64,000 nucleotides of DNA, from assembly GCF_040649515.1 (NCBI RefSeq), contig NZ_JBEZFP010000004.1, positions 68,498-132,497 on the forward strand, in the 5' to 3' direction. Position 1 is the first letter of the stretch. Each line of letters opens with the position of its first letter. Below are positions 27,180-36,483 of the stretch, in pieces. A program made the translations under genes and the position numbers. The notes below the pieces were generated by a model that was given only the letters and a program-made list of their open reading frames with translations, was not told the origin of the DNA and ran no database searches. The DNA is from Yinghuangia elevatio. GTDB taxonomy: Bacteria; Actinomycetota; Actinomycetes; Streptomycetales; Streptomycetaceae.

Positions 27180-28568
27180 ATGCGCCACTTCGCCTTCCTG
27201 GACGACCGGGAGTTGAAGCACCTGTTCCACCGACCGCCGCAGGAGTTCGGCCGCGATTCGGAACCGGCCGTGCTGGCTGCGGCGCTCGGCGCCACCCTCT
27301 ACAGCCCCGCCACCCGTACGACCCTTGCCGCCGACATCGCCAAGCAGGCGGCGCGCGGCGTCACGTCCATGGTGTTGTGCCTCGAGGACGCCATCGACGA
27401 CCGCGACGTCGAGATGGGTGAGCACAACCTCGTCGCGCAGCTCACCGAGCACGCGGAGTCCGGGGCCAAGGGGCCGATGCTCTTCGTCCGGGTACGCGCA
27501 CCCGAGCAGATCACCGACCTCACCGAGCGCCTGGGGCCGTCCCTGTCCGCCCTGACGGGCTTTGTCATGCCCAAGTTCGAGCCGGACAGCGGTGCGCGCT
27601 ACCTCAAGGCCCTGGTGGAGGCGAGCCTGGACAGCGGGCGGCGCCTGCTGGGCATGCCGGTGCTTGAGTCGCCGTGCATCGCGTACCTGGAGTACCGCCA
27701 GCGCATGCTGACCGAACTGTCGACGCTGATCCAGGCGCACCGCGAGCACATCCTCGCGGTGCGGATAGGCGCCACGGATTTCGCGTCGGCGTACGCGCTG
27801 CGCCGCTCGCGCGACCTTACCGCCTACGACGTGCACCTGGTCGCGGGCCTCATCGCCGACATCGTCAACGTCTTCGGCCGCTCCGACGGCACCGGCTTCG
27901 TGATCTCCGGACCGGTGTGGGAGTACTTCCCGCAGGGCGAGCGGCTCTTCAAGCCGCAGCTGCGCCGGTCGCCGTTCGCGGAGGCCGAGGACCCGGACGA
28001 GGCGGTCGCGCTGCGCTCGCGCCTGATCTCGGCGGACCTCGACGGCCTGATCCGCGAGCTGGAACTCGACAAGGCCAACGGCCTGCTTGGAAAAACCGCG
28101 ATCCACCCGAGCCACGTGGCGGTCATCCACGCGATGTCGGTGGTGACGCACGAGGAGTTCAGCGACGCGTCGGACATCCTGGCGGAGAGTGCGTCGGGCG
28201 GCGGCGTGCTGCGGTCGGCGTACACGAACAAGATGAACGAGGTGAAGCCGCACCGCGCGTGGGCCGAGGCCGTCATGCGGCGTGCCGGGGCGTTCGGGGT
28301 GGCCGCGGAAGAGCTCAGCTTCGTCGACCTGCTGGCGGCGACGGCGAACGCGCAGGCGGGGTGGACGCAGACGACCCTCGACGACGCGTCGGCGCAGGGT
28401 CCGGTGCGGGCGGTCGTGGCGCCGCGGTACCGCGACGACCCCAACCGCGCGGATCCGGACCACGGTGACCTGGGCAGCGCCAACACGAGCCATGGCACCG
28501 CGGGCCGCGCCAACATGAGCCGTGACGAAACGAACCAGGGTGATCTGGACGGGAGCGGACCGGCGTGA
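27180..28568 (+). CDS. HpcH/HpaI aldolase/citrate lyase-like protein of the Ter metabolite operon
   Basis: 462 residues, TIM-barrel lyase of the CitE/HpcH superfamily, longer than stand-alone CitE (~300). Metal/substrate residues appear in TSMVLCLEDAIDDRDVEMGE and FVRVRAPEQI, with GKTAIHPSHVAVIHAM near the C-terminal side. The last ~40 residues are Asp/Asn-rich and probably unstructured. Enzymes of this group make or break C-C bonds at acyl-CoA or keto acid substrates. It is the first gene of a coupled operon with a phosphoribosyltransferase, a StiP/PELOTA protein and a HAD phosphatase, the set proposed to make a nucleoside-like compound with Ter proteins. The ATG at 27180 follows AGGGGGAA. 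Confidence 0.88.
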   Translation: MRHFAFLDDRELKHLFHRPPQEFGRDSEPAVLAAALGATLYSPATRTTLAADIAKQAARGVTSMVLCLEDAIDDRDVEMGEHNLVAQLTEHAESGAKGPMLFVRVRAPEQITDLTERLGPSLSALTGFVMPKFEPDSGARYLKALVEASLDSGRRLLGMPVLESPCIAYLEYRQRMLTELSTLIQAHREHILAVRIGATDFASAYALRRSRDLTAYDVHLVAGLIADIVNVFGRSDGTGFVISGPVWEYFPQGERLFKPQLRRSPFAEAEDPDEAVALRSRLISADLDGLIRELELDKANGLLGKTAIHPSHVAVIHAMSVVTHEEFSDASDILAESASGGGVLRSAYTNKMNEVKPHRAWAEAVMRRAGAFGVAAEELSFVDLLAATANAQAGWTQTTLDDASAQGPVRAVVAPRYRDDPNRADPDHGDLGSANTSHGTAGRANMSRDETNQGDLDGSGPA

Positions 28569-30238
28569 GCGGGCTGGTGACGGCGGCCGCCGCCGAATGG
28601 AGCGGGACGTGGGTCTCGCGGCGTCTGGGCGTACGCCTGGGCTCCGCCGCGGCGTCCATAGGCCCGCGCATCTCGACCGACATGCTCGCAGCCGACGACG
28701 GTACCGGTGATCTGCGCGCTCTCGTCGGCCTCGCGCTGCGCCGCAACCCGCGCCGCGCGCACCTGCTCGTTTCGACGGTGCTGGGCAAGCACGTGCCGCA
28801 GCTGCCGCACATCGTGCACGACGCGGGACTCGCCCTCGGGGCGCAAGTCCGCGAGGTCCTGGGCGGCGACGGCGTGACGCCGGTCGTGCTCGGGTACGCG
28901 GAGACCGCGACCGGCCTGGGCCACTGCGTGGCGGAGGCGCTGCCGGGCGCGACGTACCTGCATTCGACGCGCCGCCCGGTCGAAGGCGTGGCCCCGCTGG
29001 GCGGTTTCGAGGAGGAGCACTCGCACGCCACCTCCCACCTGCTGCTGCCGCAGGACCGCGATCTGCTGACCGGCCCCGGGCCGCTGGTGCTGGTGGACGA
29101 CGAACTCTCCACCGGGCGCACGGTGTTGAACACCATCGAGGCGCTCCACGAGCTCGCGCCGCGCGAACGGTACGTCATCGCCGCACTCATCGACGTCCGC
29201 ACACCCGCCGACCGCCGCACGATGGCCGCCTTCGCGGAGCGGCTGGGCGCGCGCGTCGACGTGGTCTCGCTCGCGACGGGCGTCGTCGACCTGCCGCACG
29301 ACGCCCTGACGCGCGGCGCCGATCTGGTGGCCGCAGAGGAGGCCGGACAGGCCGGACGGGCCGGACAGGCCGGACGGACCGAGCAAATAGGGCAGACAGG
29401 GCAGGAAGGACAGGCCGCGAACCCGGTGGCGCTGGAGACCACACGCGGTTCGGTCGAACGGATCGCCCTGGACTGGCCGGAGGGCCTGCCGGACGGCGGG
29501 CGGCACGGCTTCACCGCCGACCACCAGGCGGCCCTGGAGAAGGCGCTGCCGGAACTCGGCGCGCGTATCGCGGGCGGACTTCCCGGCGCCCGGCGTGTGC
29601 TGGTCCTGGGCTGCGAGGAGCTGATGTACGTCCCGCTCCGCCTCGCCCGCGCGCTCGCCGACGCGACCGCCTCGCCGGCCGGTTCCGCCGCGCCCGGTTC
29701 CGCCTCATCCGAATCTGCCTCATCCGGATCCGCTTCTGTCGGTTCCGCGTCCGGCTCCGCCGCGGCCGACTCCGCGGACGGACCGGCCGTACCCGCCGGA
29801 CCTCCCGTCCCCGAGGTCCGTTACTCGACGACGACGCGTTCCCCCGTCCTCGCGGTCGACGACCCCGGCTATGCGATCCGGACGCGCCTGACCTTCCCCT
29901 CCCACGACGATCCGGCGGACGGCCCGGGCGACCGGTACACCTACAACGTGGACCCGGGGGCCGACCCGGCACGGCGGTTCGACACGATTGTCCTGGTCGT
30001 CGACTCGACGGCCAACACACCCGCGCTGCACGCCGAGGACGGGCTCCTCGACGTGCTCGCCGGCGTCGCGGACCGCGTCGCCCTCGTCGTCGTGCCGAGC
30101 TACATCCCGCGCCAGGCCGCGGACCACGAGCCCGACCACGAGCCCGGCCACCAGCCCAGCCGCGTCCCCGGCGGCGTCCCGGGCAGTGTTACAAGCAGCA
30201 GCACAGGAACCGTCCCCGACAGCGAGGTAGCCGTATGA
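28565..30238 (+). CDS. Phosphoribosyltransferase with TRSP-type C-terminal domain
   Basis: 557 residues. The N-terminal half is a type I phosphoribosyltransferase: the PRPP-binding loop is LVLVDDELSTGRT at about 174-186, preceded by GYAETATGLGHCVAEAL. The C-terminal half, with RVLVLGCEELMYVPLRLA and VRYSTTTRSPVLAVDDPGYAI, matches the TRSP domain found with this PRTase. A Gln/Gly repeat (about 259-277) and a Ser/Ala-rich stretch (about 375-405) are low-complexity linkers, and the C-terminus has DHEPDHEPGH repeats. It would attach a phosphoribosyl group to a base-like acceptor. The start overlaps the citE-like stop (GTGA). Confidence 0.87.
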   Translation: MSGLVTAAAAEWSGTWVSRRLGVRLGSAAASIGPRISTDMLAADDGTGDLRALVGLALRRNPRRAHLLVSTVLGKHVPQLPHIVHDAGLALGAQVREVLGGDGVTPVVLGYAETATGLGHCVAEALPGATYLHSTRRPVEGVAPLGGFEEEHSHATSHLLLPQDRDLLTGPGPLVLVDDELSTGRTVLNTIEALHELAPRERYVIAALIDVRTPADRRTMAAFAERLGARVDVVSLATGVVDLPHDALTRGADLVAAEEAGQAGRAGQAGRTEQIGQTGQEGQAANPVALETTRGSVERIALDWPEGLPDGGRHGFTADHQAALEKALPELGARIAGGLPGARRVLVLGCEELMYVPLRLARALADATASPAGSAAPGSASSESASSGSASVGSASGSAAADSADGPAVPAGPPVPEVRYSTTTRSPVLAVDDPGYAIRTRLTFPSHDDPADGPGDRYTYNVDPGADPARRFDTIVLVVDSTANTPALHAEDGLLDVLAGVADRVALVVVPSYIPRQAADHEPDHEPGHQPSRVPGGVPGSVTSSSTGTVPDSEVAV

Positions 30239-31389
30239 CCGTTCGCGACACCGGAAAACTGCCCGAGCCGCTCTTCGGCCCCGGGTTTTCCTCCTATGCC
30301 GCGGACGAGGTCGCCTGGCTGCTCAAGGACCTGTCGGACGTCGAACTCGAAGCCCCGCTGGAGGAGCGCGAAGAGGCGATCCAGCACGGCGGCGCGCACT
30401 ACGCCGAGTCGCTGCCGATCGAGTACCAGCCTTCGCCGGAGTACCAGGCGCTGTTCCACAGCGCGCTGGAGCTGTCCGCCGACCGGCTCGCGCACGCGGT
30501 CGGCGTCGTCACCGAGATCGTGCTCGCCGAGCGCGGGCGCGACGCGGTGCTGGTGTCGCTGGCCCGGGCCGGCACCCCGATCGGCATCCTGATGCGGCGG
30601 TGGGCGGCGTACGCGCACGGCCTCGATCTGCCGCACTACGCCGTCTCGATCGTCCGGGCGCGCGGCATCGACGCGGTCGCGCTGCGCTGGCTGGGCCGGG
30701 CGTACGACCCGTCGCGCATCATGTTCGTGGACGGCTGGACCGGCAAGGGCGCCATCACGCGCGAGCTGACCGCCGCCCTCGACGAACTGCACGCGGCGAC
30801 CGGGATGCGCTTCTCCGACGAGCTGGCGGTGCTCGCGGACCCGGGCTCGTGCGTCACGACGTACGGCACCCGCGACGACTTCCTGATCCCGTCCGCCTGC
30901 CTGAACTCGACCGTCTCGGGCCTCGTCTCGCGCACCGTGCTGCGCGAGGGCCTGATCGGACCGGACGACTTCCACGGCGCGAAGTTCTACCGCGACCTCC
31001 TCGACGCCGACGTGTCGAACCAGTTCCTCGACAGCGTCAGCGCCCGTTTCCCGGCGGTGGCCGAGGCCGTCGCCCGGGACTGGCCGGTGCTGGCCGCGTC
31101 CGACCGCTCGCCGACCTGGGACGGCTGGCGTGCGGTCGAGCGGATCGGAACCGAGTTCGAGATCGACAACGTCAACCTGATCAAACCCGGCGTGGGCGAA
31201 ACCACGCGGGTTCTGCTGCGCCGTGTCCCGTGGAAGATCCTCGCGCGACGCGGTGTCGGCACCGAGCTCGACCATGTCCGCATGCTCGCGGACCAGCGGG
31301 GGGTGGAGGTCGTCGAGGTGGACGACCTCCCGTACTCCTGCGTGGGCCTGGTCAAGCCCGGATTCCGCCGCGACATTGGAGCCACGTGA
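30235..31389 (+). CDS. StiP/PELOTA family protein with PRTase-like fold
   Basis: 384 residues, matching the 'cysteine protease StiP' family, which was reinterpreted as a PRTase-like domain followed by a PELOTA RNA-binding-like domain. Visible features are HGGAHYAESLPIEYQPSPEY, VSLARAGTPIGILMRR, IMFVDGWTGKGAI at about 162-174 (PRPP-loop position) and the C-terminal LLRRVPWKILARRGVG...HVRMLA region. Protease activity is only a family name; a role in nucleotide or RNA-linked chemistry is more consistent with the neighbours. It overlaps both flanking genes by ATGA and GTGA. Confidence 0.85.
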   Translation: MTVRDTGKLPEPLFGPGFSSYAADEVAWLLKDLSDVELEAPLEEREEAIQHGGAHYAESLPIEYQPSPEYQALFHSALELSADRLAHAVGVVTEIVLAERGRDAVLVSLARAGTPIGILMRRWAAYAHGLDLPHYAVSIVRARGIDAVALRWLGRAYDPSRIMFVDGWTGKGAITRELTAALDELHAATGMRFSDELAVLADPGSCVTTYGTRDDFLIPSACLNSTVSGLVSRTVLREGLIGPDDFHGAKFYRDLLDADVSNQFLDSVSARFPAVAEAVARDWPVLAASDRSPTWDGWRAVERIGTEFEIDNVNLIKPGVGETTRVLLRRVPWKILARRGVGTELDHVRMLADQRGVEVVEVDDLPYSCVGLVKPGFRRDIGAT

Positions 31390-32243
31390 CGAAGGCCAGG
31401 CACGACAACCCGCAATCGACCGCCCACTCCGTGGTGGCCGCGTGCGACCTGGACCGCACCCTCATCTACTCGAAGGCCGCAGCCCGCCTGGGCCTGGGGC
31501 CGGGCGAGCAGCCGCCCGACCTCGAATGCGTCGAGATCCACGAGGGCAAGCCGATCTCGTTCCTGTCCCGCGCGTCCGCCCGGATACTCGTCGAACTCGG
31601 CGCGCGGGCCATGCTGGTTCCGACCACCACGCGCACACGCAAGCAGTACGACCGCATCGAACTGCCGGGCCGCACCGCCGAGTACGCGATCTGCGCCAAC
31701 GGCGGCCACCTGCTCGTGGACGGCGTCACGGACGAGGACTGGAACGCGGGCGTACGCAAGCGCCTGGCCGAGGAGTCCGCGCCGCTGACCGAGGTCATCG
31801 CGCACTTGGAAGCGGTCGTGGCCCCCGAGTGGGTGCGCAAACTGCGGGTCGCCGAGGAACTGTTCACCTATCTGGTGCTGGAGCGCGAGCTCGTGCCGGC
31901 CGGGATGGTCGAGGAGCTGACCGGCTGGGCGGACGAGCGCGGCTGGGGCGTCTCGCTGCAGGGCCGCAAGCTGTACTTCGTGCCGCGGTCGCTGACCAAG
32001 GGCGCGGCGGTGGACGAGGTACGCCGGCGTACCGGGGTGCACACGGTCCTCGCCGCGGGGGACTCGCTGCTCGACATCGAGCTGCTGCGCGCCGCCGACG
32101 AGGGGATCCGCCCGGCGCACGGTGAACTGGCCGAGACCGGGTGGACGGCGCCGCACGTCACCGTGACGCGCCATGCCGGGGTACGCGCGGGCGAGGAGAT
32201 CCTGACCTGGCTGCTCGGCCGAGTCGAGGCCGCGGCGGCGTAG
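31386..32243 (+). CDS. HAD family phosphatase of the Ter metabolite operon
   Basis: 285 residues, haloacid dehalogenase superfamily with a sucrose-phosphatase-like cap. Motif I is ACDLDRTLIYSK (nucleophile Asp), motif II Thr lies in LVPTTTRTRKQYDRI, the motif III Lys is in SLTKGAAVDEV, and motif IV is AAGDSLLDIELL. CANGGHLLVDG marks the C2B cap. It probably dephosphorylates the phosphoribosylated product of the preceding enzymes. The GTG start overlaps the StiP-family stop; it is the last gene of the operon. Confidence 0.9.
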   Translation: MTKARHDNPQSTAHSVVAACDLDRTLIYSKAAARLGLGPGEQPPDLECVEIHEGKPISFLSRASARILVELGARAMLVPTTTRTRKQYDRIELPGRTAEYAICANGGHLLVDGVTDEDWNAGVRKRLAEESAPLTEVIAHLEAVVAPEWVRKLRVAEELFTYLVLERELVPAGMVEELTGWADERGWGVSLQGRKLYFVPRSLTKGAAVDEVRRRTGVHTVLAAGDSLLDIELLRAADEGIRPAHGELAETGWTAPHVTVTRHAGVRAGEEILTWLLGRVEAAAA

Positions 32244-32283
32244 CCCGGCCTACCTGGCGCTGCCGCCTGGGCCTGAGCCGCTG

Positions 32284-32766
32284 TCAGACGTCGGCGCCGC
32301 GCACCGTGAGGAGCTCGGCGCTGGCGTGCAGCGGGCTGCCCTCGATGTCGAAGGTGAGCTCGAAGCCGTCGCGGGCGGCCCGTACGCGGGTCAGCGCCAC
32401 CTCGGTGAAGTGGTCGAGGGCGCGTACGAGATCGTGGATCACGCTGCCGGTCGCGGACAGGCACAGGACGGTGCCGTCGCTCAGCACCACGGTGTCGCCG
32501 CCGAGGCCGCGCGGGGCGGGGTGCGCGTCGGTGACGCGGAGGGGGCCGCGGCCGAGGGAGTTGAGCCACCGTACGGCCTGCTCGTGGAGCAGATCGCGCT
32601 CTTCCTCGTAGGCGGTGTGCATCATCCGGCGCACTTCGTGCAGGTCCGAGCCGTGCATCGGTATGTGCTGCGCGCTGGAGGCCTTCGGCGTACGGCGCAG
32701 CGCGGCGACGCAGGGCGCGGCGGCGAGCGCGACGAAGGCGAGCATCGGAATGAGCATCACGGGCAT
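32284..32766 (-). CDS. Hypothetical membrane-anchored protein
   Basis: 160 residues, family not recognised. A single N-terminal hydrophobic segment (MPVMLIPMLAFVALAAAPCVAA) is an anchor or signal; the rest is a soluble alpha/beta region with ERDLLHEQAVRWLNSLG and LSDGTVLCLSATGSVIHDLV. The ATG at 32766 is chosen for the hydrophobic start and a nearby GGGGA; an in-frame GTG at 32805 would add 13 residues. It converges on the HAD gene across a 40-nt gap. The 239 nt upstream, up to the next gene's stop, show nothing else. Confidence 0.55.
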   Translation of the reverse strand: MPVMLIPMLAFVALAAAPCVAALRRTPKASSAQHIPMHGSDLHEVRRMMHTAYEEERDLLHEQAVRWLNSLGRGPLRVTDAHPAPRGLGGDTVVLSDGTVLCLSATGSVIHDLVRALDHFTEVALTRVRAARDGFELTFDIEGSPLHASAELLTVRGADV

Positions 32767-33005
32767 GGCACGTCCCCGAGGTGACAGTTGCGGCTTCCGC
32801 GGCACAGGGGACTCGGTCCTGAGCGGGCGGGACCAAGGTCCCGGGCCTTACCGCGGTTCAGAGCACCTTAAACGTCGAAACGCCGGATAAGGCAGGGGGT
32901 CGCAGGAGGATTGTGGCGATCGTCGCCGGGGGTTGCCGTTGACTGACCGACTGTCGATCACTCTGTGGCTTATGCCCTAATTTGTCGGTGGTGCTGTGGT
33001 GGAGA

Positions 33006-34370
33006 TCACGCCTGCCCGCCGGCCCGGTCGTCGCGGATCTGCTGCACGACGCGACCGACTTCGGCGCGGATCGCGCGGGTCTCGGTGAGAAAGCTCCACC
33101 AGTCGGGATGCGGGGCGTCCACCTGCCCGCCGACCGCCTCCAGACGGTAGACGAGCGCGTCCAGGCTCCGCGCGTACTTCTCCTCGGCCGCCGCCCGGGC
33201 GCCCACCGCCAGCCGCTGCGCGTCGCGCAGCGCGAACCGGGTGCGCTCGATCTCGGCATCGGGGTCGCGGGCGACCTCGTCGAGGTCCCGCAGTCGGTCG
33301 TGCACCGCCGCCATCGCCTCGTCGGCGTTGTTGAGCGCGGCCCGTGCGGTGGCCAGGCGGCTCACCGCGTCCGCCCACTCGCGGCCGTTCGCAGCCGCCC
33401 CCGCCTCGTCGATCCGCGTCCCGGCCACCTCGACAGCCCGCGCGACCGCGGCCCCGGTGCCCTCCAGATCGGTCCAGCACGCCGCGCTGTAGCCCTGGCG
33501 CAGGCGGCTCAGCGCCGGCTCCAGGCTGTCGGCGCGCGACGCCACGGCCTGCGCGCGCGTGCGCAGCGAGGACAGCCGCTTGGTCACGTCGTCGCGCAGC
33601 CGGGGGAGCCGGTCGGCCTCCTCGTACAGCGTCTGCGCGGTCGCGGTCACCTTCGCGGCCAGCTCCAGCGTGCCGCCCACCCCGTGCACCGAGGCGCCCT
33701 TGTCCAACTCGGCAAGGTCGGCGTGCACCGCCGCCAACCGCTGCTCGTACGCCGCCGACGCCAGGCCCTCGCGTACCGCGACCTGCACCGCCGCTTCCGC
33801 CGCCCGCACCATCTGCCGCGCGTGCTCGGTCTTCGGCGGCAACTGCGAGAGCGCGACATCGGCCCGCGCGATCATCGGCCCGACCGACTCGCCGAAGCGC
33901 TCCAACTCCTTGCCGACCTCGTCGAGCCGCCGCGCCACCGCCTCCAACTCCCGCCGCGCGGCGTCGTAATCCGTCGTATCCAGATCCTCCGAGTCCAGCG
34001 GATGCCGGTCCATCACCCCGATGTACGCGGCACTCGCCTCGTCGACCAGATCGTTCAGCGCCTCGAACCGGCGCAGCGCCTCCGCACTGGCGTCCGACGG
34101 CTCCACCGCGCGTACCGTCTCCAACGAGATCCGCAGATCCCGCTGCGCGGTGTCCAGCCGCAGGAACGCCTCACCCGCCGCCTCCCGCGCGGTCGCCGCC
34201 GCGGCCCGCGCCGCCTCCCGCCGACGCCGCCACGGCCGCGTCTCACCCCCGGCGAACGCGCCGGGCACCGCAAGCGCCGCCACCGCAGCCGCCGCAGGCA
34301 GCAGCACGACCCCCGGCCACAGCACAGCCACCCCCGAACCGATCCGGTGCCGTACCGCCCCGAGTGCCAC
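33006..34370 (-). CDS. Hypothetical membrane protein with long coiled coils
   Basis: 454 residues. An N-terminal hydrophobic helix (about 12-40, VAVLWPGVVLLPAAAAVAAL) anchors the protein, and an Arg-rich turn (RPWRRRREAA) suggests the bulk is cytoplasmic. Residues ~50-440 are Ala/Glu/Arg-rich heptad-like helices with no catalytic motif. It may be a structural or scaffold protein; no family was recognised with confidence. The gene is divergent from tRNA-Val across 162 nt. Confidence 0.65.
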   Translation of the reverse strand: MALGAVRHRIGSGVAVLWPGVVLLPAAAAVAALAVPGAFAGGETRPWRRRREAARAAAATAREAAGEAFLRLDTAQRDLRISLETVRAVEPSDASAEALRRFEALNDLVDEASAAYIGVMDRHPLDSEDLDTTDYDAARRELEAVARRLDEVGKELERFGESVGPMIARADVALSQLPPKTEHARQMVRAAEAAVQVAVREGLASAAYEQRLAAVHADLAELDKGASVHGVGGTLELAAKVTATAQTLYEEADRLPRLRDDVTKRLSSLRTRAQAVASRADSLEPALSRLRQGYSAACWTDLEGTGAAVARAVEVAGTRIDEAGAAANGREWADAVSRLATARAALNNADEAMAAVHDRLRDLDEVARDPDAEIERTRFALRDAQRLAVGARAAAEEKYARSLDALVYRLEAVGGQVDAPHPDWWSFLTETRAIRAEVGRVVQQIRDDRAGGQA

Positions 34371-34532
34371 TCCCGCTCCCGTCGCCGTCCGCGGACTGCC
34401 GCCCCCATCCTCCCAGGTCCGCCCCCGCCACCGCCGACAGGCGCCCCACCCGCCCCCGACGAAACACGTGCGCGTGCACCTGCGCCGATTCGGTACGCTG
34501 TCCCCCTGCCGGACAGCCCCACCCGTCCGCGC

Positions 34533-34609
34533 GGGCGCATAGCTCAGTTGGTTAGAGCACTGCTCTTACAAAGCAGGGGTCGACAGTTCGAGTCTGTCTG
34601 TGCCCACCA
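34533..34609 (+). tRNA. tRNA-Val (UAC)
   Basis: Complete cloverleaf. The acceptor GGGCGCA pairs with TGTGCCC (one G-U). The D arm GCTC...GAGC, anticodon stem CTGCT/AGCAG with loop CTTACAA (anticodon TAC), T arm GACAG-TTCGAGT-CTGTC, discriminator A and an encoded CCA (34607-34609) are all present. Confidence 0.97.
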
Positions 34610-34613
34610 GCCA

Positions 34614-34647
34614 AGAAGCCCCGAAGCAACCACGCTTCGGGGCTTCT
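34614..34647 (+). terminator. Terminator of tRNA-Val
   Basis: GAAGCCCCGAAGC pairs perfectly with GCTTCGGGGCTTC around AACCAC, with an additional A-T closing pair, 5 nt after the CCA. Confidence 0.85.
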
Positions 34648-34817
34648 GGCATCTATCTCTGACATCAACGCCGCTGGGGTGGGGGCGGGTGGCAACTGTG
34701 CTGCTCGTGCCGGGACTTCGTCGGAGCTGTGTCGGCTGACCGGGGCTGGGCTGGGTGGCGCCGATGAAAGGGCTCCGGACTCGGCGCTGGTGACGCCGAG
34801 TCCGGTGGGGGGGTTGG

Positions 34818-36014
34818 TCAGTTGTCGGTCTCGGGGATGTACGCGGCGCAGGTGGAGAAGGCGCTGTTCTGCACGCACTCGAACACCTGGTTCCACTTGC
34901 TGTCGGTGTCCTTCACCGCGTCGGCGAGGGTGTCGTCGCACGATTCGTCGGCCAGGCCCCAGAAGGAACCGTCGGGCCAGCCGGCCTGTTCGGTGCGGGC
35001 GGTGATGGTGTCGAGGCACTCCGTGGAGGGGTCGTACTTCTTGACCTCTTCGAGGAATGCCAGGTACTGGGGGTTCTGCGTCGCGGCGGCGGCTTCGTCC
35101 AGGGTCTTCTGGGCCGTCGCCTTCTCCTGCGTCGAGGCGTTCGGGTCCTGAAGGGTGGCCAGGGCCTGGGTGTTGCGTTCCAGGACCTCCTGGACCTTCT
35201 TCTTGTCCTCTTCCTTCGGCGGCGCCGTCTTCGGGTCCGCGAGGGCCACCAGGCCGGCGCTGATTATCTTGATGTTCCGTACGAGGGCTGCCTTTTGCTC
35301 CACGGTGATGTTCTTGTCCTGGAGCTGCGTCGAGGCGTTCGCGAGTACTTCGCCGAGTTGTGCGTAGAAGGTCTTGTCGGCGGCCGAGGTCTTCGGGTCG
35401 GTGGCCAGCTTGATCGCCGCGTTGGCCCCGTCCATCGCGGTCAGGAGGGCGGCCCGGTCCTCGGGGGTGGTCTGCGGGTTGTTGATGGCCTTCAGGGTGG
35501 TGTCGAGCCCGGACACGTACTTCTCGTACGCGGCCTTGTCGGCCGGCGTGGTCTTCGGGTCCGCGATCGCCGCGGCCGCCTTGTCCAGGCTCTCCTTGAG
35601 CTGCTTCTTGACGTCGTCCGGAGCGTCGAGCTTCGCTATCTGGTCCTCCAGCGCCTTCTTTTGCTCGGGCGGCACCAGGTTCTGGATGGCGGGACTTGAC
35701 GACGACTCGTCCGACGGGGTGCTCGGGCCGTCATCAGAGGGGGTGCCCGGATCGGCGGACGACGGGCCGTCCGGCTCGGCGGGGGAGTTCGGCCCGTCGG
35801 GTTCGGCCGGGGTCTTCGGTCCGTCGGGCTCAGGAGTGTCCGGATCGGGCGGGTCGGGCGGTTGCGGCGGGGGCGGGGTGTCGCCGGGGAGTGCGGCGGG
35901 CGCCGCCGCGGGGGCGGCGCCCGCGGTCACCGCCGTGACCGGTAGAGCGAGCGCGACGGCCAGGCATGACGTTCCGACGATGCGAGAGAGCTGGTGACGA
36001 GCGGTTTTGGGCAT
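34818..36014 (-). CDS. Secreted repeat protein, function unknown
   Basis: 398 residues. A Sec signal peptide (about 1-33, SCLAVALALPVTAVTAGAAPA) is followed by a Pro/Asp/Glu/Ser-rich linker (40-110) with DGPKTPAEPDGPNSPAEPDG repeats. Residues ~110-330 are helical with at least five degenerate ~30-35-residue units around a [A/T/N/Q]DP[K/N][T/A][T/S/A] turn (ADPKTTPADK, TDPKTSAADK, ADPKTAPPKE, QDPNASTQEK). The last 60 residues hold four cysteines (ECLD, ESCDD, FECVQ, STCAAY), probably two disulfides. The linker suggests cell-wall spanning. GGAAG precedes the ATG. Confidence 0.75.
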   Translation of the reverse strand: MPKTARHQLSRIVGTSCLAVALALPVTAVTAGAAPAAAPAALPGDTPPPPQPPDPPDPDTPEPDGPKTPAEPDGPNSPAEPDGPSSADPGTPSDDGPSTPSDESSSSPAIQNLVPPEQKKALEDQIAKLDAPDDVKKQLKESLDKAAAAIADPKTTPADKAAYEKYVSGLDTTLKAINNPQTTPEDRAALLTAMDGANAAIKLATDPKTSAADKTFYAQLGEVLANASTQLQDKNITVEQKAALVRNIKIISAGLVALADPKTAPPKEEDKKKVQEVLERNTQALATLQDPNASTQEKATAQKTLDEAAAATQNPQYLAFLEEVKKYDPSTECLDTITARTEQAGWPDGSFWGLADESCDDTLADAVKDTDSKWNQVFECVQNSAFSTCAAYIPETDN

Positions 36015-36404
36015 GAGGCTTCCAGGTGCGTGGCGGCGTGGCTGCTCCGCCGTTGCGTCGGCTTGGCCTGAGGCGGCTCGGGGGACACCGGAGAACGAGC
36101 ACTCAACGGTGGGCAGGTATGACAAGTCCCACTCTTCGCCCCACCGCAACCCGTCGCAACCCAGGCGTTGGGGCGCCGCGTTCGAGGCGGTGCCGTCGCG
36201 TTTGACAGCGCCCTGCGCCCGGCCCGTGCCCGTGGTGGCCGCAGGGGCGCGATGTGGTGATCCGGAGCCGAACCGTGCGGCGCCCGCGGCGCGACGCGGC
36301 CACCCGGTTTGCATCTCGGTTATCGGCGCAGACCAGGTTGAACGCGGTGACTTCCGTACCAAGCCGGGCAGCGCCCGAGCGGCGCCGCGCACACCGGGGA
36401 TAGG

Positions 36405-36483
36405 TGAGGCCAGCCGCCCTTGCCTGGGTGCCTGACTCATGTGTCGCGGTGGCCGCCGGAGCGGACCGCCCGGGTGCGTACGG
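36405..36483. repeat. Copy A of a duplicated ~75-nt segment
   Basis: This segment closely matches 37276-37352, including an identical CTCATGTGTCGCGGTGGCCG core. Copy A lies upstream of the small secreted gene and copy B downstream. In copy A the hairpin half is degenerate. Confidence 0.75.

Noticed and set aside
30600..31385. Upstream extension of the HAD gene frame to 30600
   Set aside because: It overlaps the StiP-family gene in another frame and reads as Arg/Pro-rich noise; the GTG at 31386 overlaps the StiP stop and gives the DLDRT start region.
36014..36440. Upstream extension of the secreted repeat protein
   Set aside because: The extra 142 codons lack features, whereas the ATG at 36014 begins a good signal peptide with a ribosome site.
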